Source: Fibrobacter succinogenes (GTDB lineage: Bacteria > Fibrobacterota > Fibrobacteria > Fibrobacterales > Fibrobacteraceae). From it: a stretch of 64,000 nt of DNA. Each line of letters starts with the position of its first letter. Position 1 is the stretch's first letter. The position numbers and the translations under genes are program-made. The stretch spans positions 1 to 64,000 of the forward strand of contig CADCGB010000010.1 in the NCBI GenBank assembly GCA_902800815.1. The letters are read 5' to 3'. The notes under the pieces were generated by a model, which was not told the DNA's origin, searched no databases, and saw nothing but the letters and a program-made list of their open reading frames with translations. Shown one piece after another: positions 46,599 to 52,944 of the stretch.

Positions 46599-46633
46599 AA
46601 TGCCGTCGCAGACATAGACACAAAAACCAAGTG
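46585..46633 (+). repeat. 49-bp direct repeat of the lysC leader, copy 1
   Basis: Exactly identical to 48004-48052 (offset 1419). It overlaps the last codons of the GLUG protein. It is preceded by TTTTTCTATCTTTG, a promoter-like run similar to that before copy 2. No gene follows it. Confidence 0.95.
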
Positions 46634-46643
46634 TTCGCAGCGC

Positions 46644-46669
46644 AAAAAAAAGGAGGCCCGGAGGCCTCC
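46644..46669 (-). terminator. Rho-independent terminator for the minus-strand lipoprotein
   Basis: Read on the minus strand: GGAGGCC, loop TCCG, GGCCTCC (46652-46669) followed by eight T (46644-46651). It terminates the lipoprotein gene ending at 46705. Confidence 0.93.
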
Positions 46670-46704
46670 TTCGTTAGGGTATGCTGCTTCTCGTTTGATA
46701 ATGC

Positions 46705-47841
46705 TTATCTCGCGTATTTCGCCCACTTGCGGAGAGACTTTTCGCGGCGGGATTCGCGGTCGCTTGCGTTGTAGCCTTTTTTCGCGAGAGTCTTTGCGGC
46801 TTTGGCGTAGGTGTATCCGTCAAGGGGATCGTACTTCTTGTATGCGATACCCGTGATGCACTGCTCGAAATCATCTTCGTTGTTGCTGCTGTACTTTTCT
46901 GCCGCGATAAACGTCCCGTAGTTGGAGTCTTCCCATTCATCCATGCGGAGGTTGTCCTTGTATTCTGCCTTGCAGTAGTCGGCGTTCATGTAGTGGGAGA
47001 TGTACTCGCCCGTACAGGTTGTTATGCCGTCGCTCACTTCCACCTGGATTTCCTTGTTCTCGCTTGCGATAAAATAGCCTTCGCGGTTCAGGCTCATGTC
47101 CATATGTTTTACGTTGACGGTATATGTCTTGCCGCCCAGTTCGAAGGTGGCGTTCGACTTGGTCTTCGATGTAAATACTGCGCCGATTTTTTGTGCTGTG
47201 GCTTGCACGCTCGAGGCTTCCATGTACCAGATTTCATCTAGGTAGATTTCGGGATAGTTGCCGCCGAGGGTGTTGAAGAGTTGGCTCATGAAGTAGGAAT
47301 TCATGAAGTCGCTGTGGTCTTCTACGTAACGATCGAAGTATACCTTGTAGTTGATTTCGGCCTTCCCCTTGGAGAAGGTTATTGTGCGGAGGAAGTACTG
47401 CAGGTTCTTTTCATAGCATTCGGTTTCGTCTTCTTCCTTGTCATATTCGCATCCGGTGTAGGTCCACGTGCCGTAGAGGCTGCCCGCGGTGCCGCCGACC
47501 AGCATCTCGCCGTAATCCGTATCGGGAAGGCCATGGTAAATGTCGTAGAGCAGCAGCGTGTCGCCACGGAATTCGTACATCATGGAATCCGGTTCGTTGT
47601 TGATGTGTACGGTTTTCCAGGTGTAGTTGTCCTCTTCTACGACACACATTTGGGTTTCGTAGTTCTCGAGTGCTATCGCCAGGATATGTTCCGACTCGTT
47701 GACGTATAGCGTGCCGGCTCTTGAAAAGACGTCGTCCCCTGTGGGCCTGCTGGACCCGTTACCTGCGTTGGAGGATGTGTCGTCGCCGCAGGCAGTCAGG
47801 AGCATCGCGGAAACCGCGGCGGTGGTCAGGAAGCGTTTCAT
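46705..47841 (-). CDS. Predicted surface lipoprotein, unknown function
   Basis: 378 residues, signal MKRFLTTAAVSAMLLTAC with Cys18 followed by GDDTSSNAGNGSS, acidic at +3/+4. The mature part is rich in beta-strand patterns (TYTVNVKHMDMSLNREGYFI) and ends with a basic, alanine/lysine-rich tail (KAAKTLAKKGYNASDRESRR). No family recognised. GGAG lies 6 bases before the ATG. The gene, with its terminator, is bracketed by two exact 49-bp direct repeats and sits divergent to lysC. Confidence 0.78.
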   Translation of the reverse strand: MKRFLTTAAVSAMLLTACGDDTSSNAGNGSSRPTGDDVFSRAGTLYVNESEHILAIALENYETQMCVVEEDNYTWKTVHINNEPDSMMYEFRGDTLLLYDIYHGLPDTDYGEMLVGGTAGSLYGTWTYTGCEYDKEEDETECYEKNLQYFLRTITFSKGKAEINYKVYFDRYVEDHSDFMNSYFMSQLFNTLGGNYPEIYLDEIWYMEASSVQATAQKIGAVFTSKTKSNATFELGGKTYTVNVKHMDMSLNREGYFIASENKEIQVEVSDGITTCTGEYISHYMNADYCKAEYKDNLRMDEWEDSNYGTFIAAEKYSSNNEDDFEQCITGIAYKKYDPLDGYTYAKAAKTLAKKGYNASDRESRREKSLRKWAKYAR

Positions 47842-48003
47842 TTTTTCTCCTTTTTAGGAACCTTCTTAATTTGTTTGTACGGGAATATATCTTTTTTTGG
47901 GGGTGTGCGGTGTGCAAATGTGCGTTTTTGCGACGAAATGCCAATTTGGGGCCTTGAATGGACCAAAACCTAGACATTAGGGGCATATTTTTCTATATAT
48001 GTG

Positions 48004-48052
48004 CCGCGCGGCGGTAAAATGCCGTCGCAGACATAGACACAAAAACCAAGTG
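48004..48052 (+). repeat. 49-bp direct repeat of the lysC leader, copy 2
   Basis: Identical to 46585-46633. It starts with a self-complementary CCGCGCGG, includes a CGGC/GCCG hairpin, and lies downstream of TTTTTCTATATATG. It probably is the 5' end of the lysC mRNA. Confidence 0.9.
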
Positions 48053-48061
48053 GCTGGCCAG

Positions 48062-48145
48062 ATGGGTAGGCTTGGGCACGACGACCGTGAGGAAAGCGGT
48101 TGCGCTCGAAGCCGAGAGGTTTGGTGGCCCGAAAGGAAAAAATGA
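48062..48145 (+). CDS. Possible lysC leader peptide (27 residues)
   Basis: A short frame, MGRLGHDDREESGCARSR followed by EVWWPERKK, ends TGA at 48143-48145 overlapping the lysC ATG as ATGA. It lies entirely in the leader downstream of the 49-bp repeat. Its end has two adjacent Lys codons. No strong ribosome-binding site is visible upstream, and the overlap could be coincidence, so this is only a candidate upstream frame for translational coupling. Confidence 0.35.
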   Translation: MGRLGHDDREESGCARSREVWWPERKK

Positions 48146-49383
48146 GTCAAAGAATCGTATGCAAGTTCGGCGGCAGCTCTGTCGCCGAGCGCAATCCCAA
48201 AGAGACGAAGCTTACCGACCTCCTCTACAGCACCTACGACCTCGCCTCCAAGGGCCTCGACTTTTCGACCCCGTGGAACCTGATCCGTCAGCGCTATGAC
48301 GAAATCTGCAAGGACCTCGGTCTCGAAGACAAGCTGACCGAAGATCTCGACAGCCTCGAGGACAAGCTGAAGAACCAGCCCGAATCCGTGAGCACGGACT
48401 TCCTCGTGAGCCGTGGCGAATTCCTCTGCGCACGCCTCATGGCCAAGTACCTGGGCGCAAACTTCGTCGACACCTTCCCGCTGATCACCTTCGACGACAA
48501 GTACCGCATTGTCCCGAAGACCTACGAAGACATCGCGAAGACCTTGTCTGACGAAAACCAGCTTTACGTGCTGCCGGGCTTCTATGGTGCAAACCTCCGT
48601 GGTGAAGTCAAGACCTTCAGCCGTGGCGGTTCCGACATTACGGGCGCCATCCTCGCTAACGGCATCGATGCCGCCAAGTACGAGAACTGGACCGACGTCT
48701 CGGGCATGCTCATGGCTGACCCGCGCATCGTCGAAAATCCGTTGCCGATCGAATACGTGAGCTACCGCGAAATCCGCGAACTCGCTTACTCTGGCGCTTC
48801 TGTGCTTCACGACGAATCCATCGCCCCGTGCCGCGCGAAGAAGATTCCTATCAACATCCGCAACACGAACCGCCCCGAAGACGCTGGCACCATCATCGGC
48901 CCCACTCCGGAAGAAGCGAAGCTCCCGATTACGGGTGTCGCCGGCCGTAAGGGCTTCTCCATGATCTACATCGAGAAGTCCATGATGAACAAGGAAGTCG
49001 GTTTCGGCCGCCGCGTGCTCGCCGTGCTCGAAAGCGAAGGCCTCTCCTACGAACTGTGCCCGAGCGCTATCGACTCCATGAGCATTGTCGTGGATAGCAA
49101 GGCTCTCGACGCCGTGCAGGACGTGGTTCTCGAAGACATCACGCAGCAGATGCGCCCCGACCGTATCAAGGTGTTCCCGGGTATCGCGCTCATCGCTACC
49201 GTGGGTCACGGCATGACGAACAAGATCGGTGTTGCCGCGAAGCTGTTTACCGCTCTCGCCGAGAATAAGGTGAACGTCCGCATCATCGACCAGGGTTCTT
49301 CGCAGATCAACATCATCACCGGTGTTGACGAAGCCGATACCGAGAAGGCCATCAAGGCCATCTACGGCGCGTTCGTGAAGTGA
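48142..49383 (+). CDS. lysC: Aspartate kinase
   Basis: Aspartokinase commits aspartate to lysine, threonine, methionine and diaminopimelate synthesis. The 413-residue protein begins MSQRIVCKFGGSSVAE (the KFGGSS signature), has FSRGGSDITGAILA in the nucleotide/aspartate site, TDVSGMLMADPRIVENPLPI, and tandem C-terminal ACT regions (GRKGFSMIYIEKSMMN; IALIATVGHGMTNKIGVAAK) typical of feedback-inhibited enzymes. The ATG at 48142 follows AAAGGAAAAA. It has a GC-rich leader of about 138 bases (48004-48141) with potential hairpins and a short upstream frame. A palindromic repeat and a terminator follow. Confidence 0.94.
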   Translation: MSQRIVCKFGGSSVAERNPKETKLTDLLYSTYDLASKGLDFSTPWNLIRQRYDEICKDLGLEDKLTEDLDSLEDKLKNQPESVSTDFLVSRGEFLCARLMAKYLGANFVDTFPLITFDDKYRIVPKTYEDIAKTLSDENQLYVLPGFYGANLRGEVKTFSRGGSDITGAILANGIDAAKYENWTDVSGMLMADPRIVENPLPIEYVSYREIRELAYSGASVLHDESIAPCRAKKIPINIRNTNRPEDAGTIIGPTPEEAKLPITGVAGRKGFSMIYIEKSMMNKEVGFGRRVLAVLESEGLSYELCPSAIDSMSIVVDSKALDAVQDVVLEDITQQMRPDRIKVFPGIALIATVGHGMTNKIGVAAKLFTALAENKVNVRIIDQGSSQINIITGVDEADTEKAIKAIYGAFVK

Positions 49384-49392
49384 CACCTCCGG

Positions 49393-49427
49393 TGTCATCC
49401 TGAGTGGCGAAGCCACGAAGGATCTCA
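49393..49427 (+). repeat. Dispersed palindromic repeat (TGTCAyCCT family), copy 2
   Basis: Begins TGTCATCCTGAGTGGC, then GAA, then GCCACGAAGGATCTCA. An inner GTGGC/GCCAC stem around GAA and an outer TCCT/AGGA stem mirror the copy at 17495 with covarying bases. It lies after lysC. Confidence 0.8.
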
Positions 49428-49447
49428 AACCCGAATATAAACTGCGA

Positions 49448-49475
49448 CCCGGAATAAAATCCGGGCCGTTTTTTT
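49448..49475 (+). terminator. Rho-independent terminator after lysC
   Basis: Stem CCCGGA (49448-49453) with TCCGGG (49460-49465), loop ATAAAA, then CCG and seven T. Confidence 0.9.
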
Positions 49476-49550
49476 AATGTGTTTAATCTTCATTTTTTGC
49501 CAGATTATCGGAATTTGTTTTTTTGACCATTCACTTATAAAATATCAGTG

Positions 49551-49556
49551 TATATT
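49551..49556 (+). promoter_or_regulatory. TATATT box placed for leaderless transcription
   Basis: TATATT ends six bases (ATAGGT) before the ATG at 49563, so transcription would start at the A of the start codon. Confidence 0.55.
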
Positions 49557-49562
49557 ATAGGT

Positions 49563-49958
49563 ATGCGTTTGTTGAGATCCTTCATTTGTATGTTGCTCAT
49601 GCTTAGCCTTGTCGGCTGTGCCGTGAGCAGGAACCCGAATCCCATGATTCGTTATGGGGTCAATACGGGTACTGCTTTGGCGGTGCCGGGCATTGCGGCA
49701 TTTTGCTTAGCCGGAGCGATTGGGGGGCTCGCGGATAGTGAAAAAATAGAGGAGAAGGATAGGAGCGACGACGATGATCTTGGCTCGATGGCCTTGATTG
49801 GTGTTGGAGCTGCGGCCGCAGGCTTTGCGGTGGGGGCTGTTCTTGGCGGAACCGTTGGATTCTTCAAGTGGATGCTTAATGGATTTGAAGACGATAATGT
49901 CGGGACAGGGGAGCACTTGCCGGAGGAAATTTTACCGCCAGCAAGGCCTGACGACTGA
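49563..49958 (+). CDS. Small glycine/alanine-rich lipoprotein
   Basis: 131 residues from ATG 49563; the frame extends to 49548 but that start would lie inside the promoter box. Lipobox LSLVGC (Cys19) then AVSRNPNP, with no acidic signal. Two hydrophobic Gly/Ala-rich helices follow (ALAVPGIAAFCLAGAIGGLA; ALIGVGAAAAGFAVGAVLGG), of glycine-zipper type, separated by an acidic KDRSDDDD loop. Tail is acidic. A glycine-zipper outer-membrane lipoprotein is the best description. It ends one base before the convergent GH11 gene. Confidence 0.72.
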   Translation: MRLLRSFICMLLMLSLVGCAVSRNPNPMIRYGVNTGTALAVPGIAAFCLAGAIGGLADSEKIEEKDRSDDDDLGSMALIGVGAAAAGFAVGAVLGGTVGFFKWMLNGFEDDNVGTGEHLPEEILPPARPDD

Positions 49959-49959
49959 T

Positions 49960-50841
49960 TTATCTTTTCTTCACGGTCCTGACGGCAGGGCTTATTTTCT
50001 TTTCGCCGGTGCCGAGGTAGCGGCCCTGCATATCAAACATGCGGGTATTACCCTTTAGGAGCGGAAGGCTTGCGCGCCTTGAAATGGCTGTCGTTTCGCC
50101 GGTAGTGTCTGCCGATTCGGTGATGTTGAAGTAGTCAATTTGAAAAAAGTTGATGCTGCTTTCCCCTTTGCTCGCTTCTACAAGCGCCATGACATCGGTT
50201 ATCTTGCCCACCTTCAGGCCGAGCTCTTCCCACTTCTTGAAGTGTGCGGTAATGTCGATGTGGCCGCTGTCGCGTACGGTGCGGCGAATGCTGAAATACC
50301 GCTTGTACGATATGTCGCCCTGGGCGCTCAAGTAGTTGTTGGCGGTGTTCTGCCAGATGTCGTAGGTGTCGCCATCGACGGTGAATTCGCCGAGCCTGGT
50401 TCCGAAAGCTGATGTGTCGGCTGTATCTCTGATTATCCAGTAGTCTATGATATAGAATTCGGTTTTCGGCTCGGTGGTATTGCCCTGGATGCCGACCAGG
50501 AAAAAGGGGGTGCCGAAGCCGCCGCCTTTTGTGCGAAACTTGTAGTCCGCCGCAAAGTTGCCGTGCTGGTCGAAGGTCTTTGGCTCGTCGAACTTGGGAC
50601 CAAAGCGCACGATAGCGTCCGCGACCTTGGAGTAAACTAAGTAGCCGCCATCATCGTAGCACTCCAAATAAGCATTGTAGCCATCGCGCCAGACTTCGTA
50701 ACTGTAGTTTGTACCGTCTATCGTGCCGGAGGCGTAGTTTTCGCCCTCCGCGGGCCATGCGTTAGGACACCTTTCCGCATAGATAGTCGTAGCCAAGCCC
50801 ATGGTGAGGGCGATTCCTAAACCCACTAGATTCTTCTTCAT
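49960..50841 (-). CDS. Glycoside hydrolase family 11 (xylanase) homologue
   Basis: 293 residues. Signal peptide (LVGLGIALTMGLATTIYA), then a GH11 beta-jelly-roll: YSYEVWRDGYNAYLECYDDG, TEFYIIDYWIIRDTADTSAF (Glu128 at the nucleophile position), YDIWQNTANN, YFSIRRTVRDSGHIDITAHF and ALVEASKGESSINFFQID (Glu222 near the acid/base position). The typical PL(V/E)EYY and ATEGY motifs are altered, so substrate preference may differ from classical xylanases. A short C-terminal tail with MFDMQGRYLG resembles Fibrobacter sorting tails. A TATATT box six bases before the ATG predicts leaderless mRNA. It acts outside the cell on xylan-like polymers, by family inference. Confidence 0.82.
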   Translation of the reverse strand: MKKNLVGLGIALTMGLATTIYAERCPNAWPAEGENYASGTIDGTNYSYEVWRDGYNAYLECYDDGGYLVYSKVADAIVRFGPKFDEPKTFDQHGNFAADYKFRTKGGGFGTPFFLVGIQGNTTEPKTEFYIIDYWIIRDTADTSAFGTRLGEFTVDGDTYDIWQNTANNYLSAQGDISYKRYFSIRRTVRDSGHIDITAHFKKWEELGLKVGKITDVMALVEASKGESSINFFQIDYFNITESADTTGETTAISRRASLPLLKGNTRMFDMQGRYLGTGEKKISPAVRTVKKR

Positions 50842-50847
50842 GTTGTT

Positions 50848-50853
50848 AATATA
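50848..50853 (-). promoter_or_regulatory. TATATT box of the GH11 gene
   Basis: On the minus strand TATATT is followed by AACAAC and then the ATG at 50841, six bases apart. No Shine-Dalgarno motif is present. Confidence 0.55.
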
Positions 50854-50877
50854 AGTTTTTTTGTAGCCCAGCGGGCG

Positions 50878-52062
50878 TTAATTCTGCTTAACTTTCACGC
50901 CGTTCGCCTTGAAATACTGCGAATTTTCGTTTAGGGGACGGCTGTTCTGTAAACGCCCGTTCAGGAACAGTTCGCGTCTCTGCGATTTTTCGTCGCGGGC
51001 ATGGGATGCGCGGCGATTTTCGCGGGGCTCGTAGATGCGGGTCGGCGGCTCCACGCTTGATTCCAGCTTCCACTTCTCGAGGGAATCGAGGCCCGCGTTC
51101 CCGAGAACGGCCAGGTCGTAGCCGATGACTTTCACGGCACCCGCGGCGTATGCGGTATCGAGTTGCGCCGAGATTCTTGCACTGTCTGCGAGTGCGTGCG
51201 AATCATCGGTGCGGAACAGCTCCATGTCCACCCAGAACTCAATCCCGTATTGATTGCAGCCTTCAGCTACCGCGCGTTCGTAGTTGCCCACGTTCGTAGT
51301 TTCGGCGTGGTGTTTGCCTGCATCGCTTGCGCCTACGCCATCCTGCACGGCGATAATGTCGGGCTTGAATCCTGCGGCAAAGAGGTTCTCGAAGAACGTT
51401 CGCAGTTTCTCGGGAGTTTCCAGGTTCTGGTTGTAGAACGGGGCCGCCATCACCTTCCAGCCTTTCGCCTGCGCGGCTTCGGTAACGGGCTTCAAGAAAT
51501 GTTCCGTGAGCATTTCCGGAGTTGCATCATCGCGCAGGCCGTCCCAGTAGTAGCGCGCAATTTCTTGCGGGATGTACACGCCTTCGACAACGCTCTCGCT
51601 CCCGTATAGCGAATGGACTTCTTCGAGTACCTTCAGGTTCCGTGATGCGAGCGTATCGAGTTGCTCGGCGGTCGGCGGGGTGTACCAGTTTTCGCCGTTG
51701 TAGTATAGCCCGAGCCAGATTTTTGTACCGACGGTTTTTGCCGCCTCGATGCTCTTGGGGAAAAGTTCATTGTTCTTGTATTGCGTGTTCTGCAGAAAGT
51801 CCAGTTGCGAAGGGTAGTACAGGTGTGTCGCCTCGACCGCGGCGTACTGCAACACGACTTCGTCCATCCCGAGTGCGTGCAGCCTCTGGTGCATGTGCGT
51901 GATGGAATCCTGCGGGTAGTAGGCGGTTGACCAGCCCGCGTCGAAAACACCCGCGAACCCCGCCGCATGAACTGCGCCGGCAAACGGCCCCGCTACAAGC
52001 GAAAACGCTCCGCACAGGAGCGCGGGGAGTGCATGCCGGAATGTGTGCCGCGAGATGGACAT
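50878..52062 (-). CDS. DUF4434 (TIM-barrel, glycosidase-like) secreted protein
   Basis: 394 residues with a signal peptide (ALPALLCGAFSLVAGPFAGAVHA). The body matches DUF4434 proteins: FAGVFDAGWSTAYYPQDSI, LGMDEVVLQYAAVEATHLYY, KIWLGLYYNGENWY, GVYIPQEIARYYWDG, KVMAAPFYNQN, IIAVQDGVG, and EFWVDMELFR, a set of beta-strand ends consistent with a TIM barrel carrying acidic residues. The last about 60 residues are Arg-rich and low complexity. Catalytic activity is unproven. A TATATT box lies six bases before the ATG. Lies 36 bases upstream of the GH11 gene, on the same strand, suggesting a related polysaccharide role. Confidence 0.78.
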   Translation of the reverse strand: MSISRHTFRHALPALLCGAFSLVAGPFAGAVHAAGFAGVFDAGWSTAYYPQDSITHMHQRLHALGMDEVVLQYAAVEATHLYYPSQLDFLQNTQYKNNELFPKSIEAAKTVGTKIWLGLYYNGENWYTPPTAEQLDTLASRNLKVLEEVHSLYGSESVVEGVYIPQEIARYYWDGLRDDATPEMLTEHFLKPVTEAAQAKGWKVMAAPFYNQNLETPEKLRTFFENLFAAGFKPDIIAVQDGVGASDAGKHHAETTNVGNYERAVAEGCNQYGIEFWVDMELFRTDDSHALADSARISAQLDTAYAAGAVKVIGYDLAVLGNAGLDSLEKWKLESSVEPPTRIYEPRENRRASHARDEKSQRRELFLNGRLQNSRPLNENSQYFKANGVKVKQN

Positions 52063-52068
52063 ACCTGT

Positions 52069-52074
52069 AATATA
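52069..52074 (-). promoter_or_regulatory. TATATT box of the DUF4434 gene
   Basis: On the minus strand TATATT, then ACAGGT, then the ATG at 52062: six bases, the leaderless spacing. Confidence 0.5.
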
Positions 52075-52115
52075 TATTCTTTTAAATCAAAAATCTAGAT
52101 GCTGAAAAATAGGGT

Positions 52116-52141
52116 AAAAAAAATCCGGCCTTGCGGCCGGA
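52116..52141 (-). terminator. Rho-independent terminator for the lipoprotein at 52151
   Basis: On the minus strand: TCCGGCC, loop GCAA, GGCCGGA (52124-52141) followed by eight T (52116-52123). Confidence 0.93.
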
Positions 52142-52150
52142 CTTCAGTTA

Positions 52151-52774
52151 CTATTCTTCGCACATTGCGGTTTTTATCTTTTTGCAGGTGCCATCCTTTT
52201 CTTCATTCAGGGCATCGTCTAGAGAACTCATGCTGGATTCTTCGTCAACCATCGGCGGGTTGCCATCATTATAGTCCGTGGTCTTTATAACCTTTCCGCC
52301 ATCAACGGTCCATGTCCTGGTAATCACACCGACGGCTGTTACTTCGAACTCGGTCACGGACGTTGCATCAGAGGTGTACCAGCAACCCTGATATGATGTT
52401 TGATTCGGTTCCGGCAAAGTGAAGCAATCGCCGCCAGAAGGGGTGTCATCCTTAGAGGGGCCAGCGTCCTTGCCGCTTATGGCGTCCTTCATGAATTCTT
52501 CGCATATACCTTCAGCCATGGTGCCAATGTCATCGAGCGTCATGCCATCTGCCGAAGTAGTTTCGACCTCGCCATCCGTGGTGATGATGAGATTGTCCCC
52601 ATCAAGGGCGTATTCAATTTGACCCGTCTTGCCATCCTGGGACATGGTTATCGTAACTTTGCTGCCCTTGTTGACGGAACAGGTCGGTGAATTGGAAGCC
52701 GAAGAGGAATCATCGCCACATGCGGTGAAGAGAGCGCTTGCGCCGATAACGGCCGCGAGGAACATTTTTTTCAT
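52151..52774 (-). CDS. Predicted surface lipoprotein with CGDDSS start
   Basis: 207 residues. Signal MKKMFLAAVIGASALFTAC with Cys19, then GDDSSSASNSPTCSVNKGSK. The region KVTITMSQDGKTGQIEYALD and ICEEFMKDA parallels the N-terminal part of the next gene (VVVKVSADGSVSTTVYVFDG, ICDEMNVED), so the two adjacent lipoproteins share a small domain that I cannot name. A central Thr/Glu-rich part includes SGKDAGPSKDDTPSGGD. GGAG precedes the ATG. Terminator at 52116. Confidence 0.78.
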   Translation of the reverse strand: MKKMFLAAVIGASALFTACGDDSSSASNSPTCSVNKGSKVTITMSQDGKTGQIEYALDGDNLIITTDGEVETTSADGMTLDDIGTMAEGICEEFMKDAISGKDAGPSKDDTPSGGDCFTLPEPNQTSYQGCWYTSDATSVTEFEVTAVGVITRTWTVDGGKVIKTTDYNDGNPPMVDEESSMSSLDDALNEEKDGTCKKIKTAMCEE

Positions 52775-52944
52775 TATAGTACTCCTTGGATTTTTTAGAC
52801 ATCAGTAATATATGTCCTGAAAACCATGCGGGAACATGTTTTTTCAATTGCCAAGTGCGAAAGTGATTTGATTCACGGGATTTTGGCGCAGGGGAGTGCT
52901 TATGGCAGCATGTCGGTATGTGCCGGTTACATTGCCGGTGCTAT

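Noticed and set aside
46585-48052. Composite transposon or integrated element between the 49-bp repeats.
   Set aside because: No transposase or integrase lies inside and no terminal inverted repeats were seen; duplication remains the simpler view.
48004-48141. Lysine riboswitch, T-box or RNase P RNA in the lysC leader.
   Set aside because: None of the conserved cores could be found by eye; only a generic GAGGAAAG occurs. Left as an unidentified leader.
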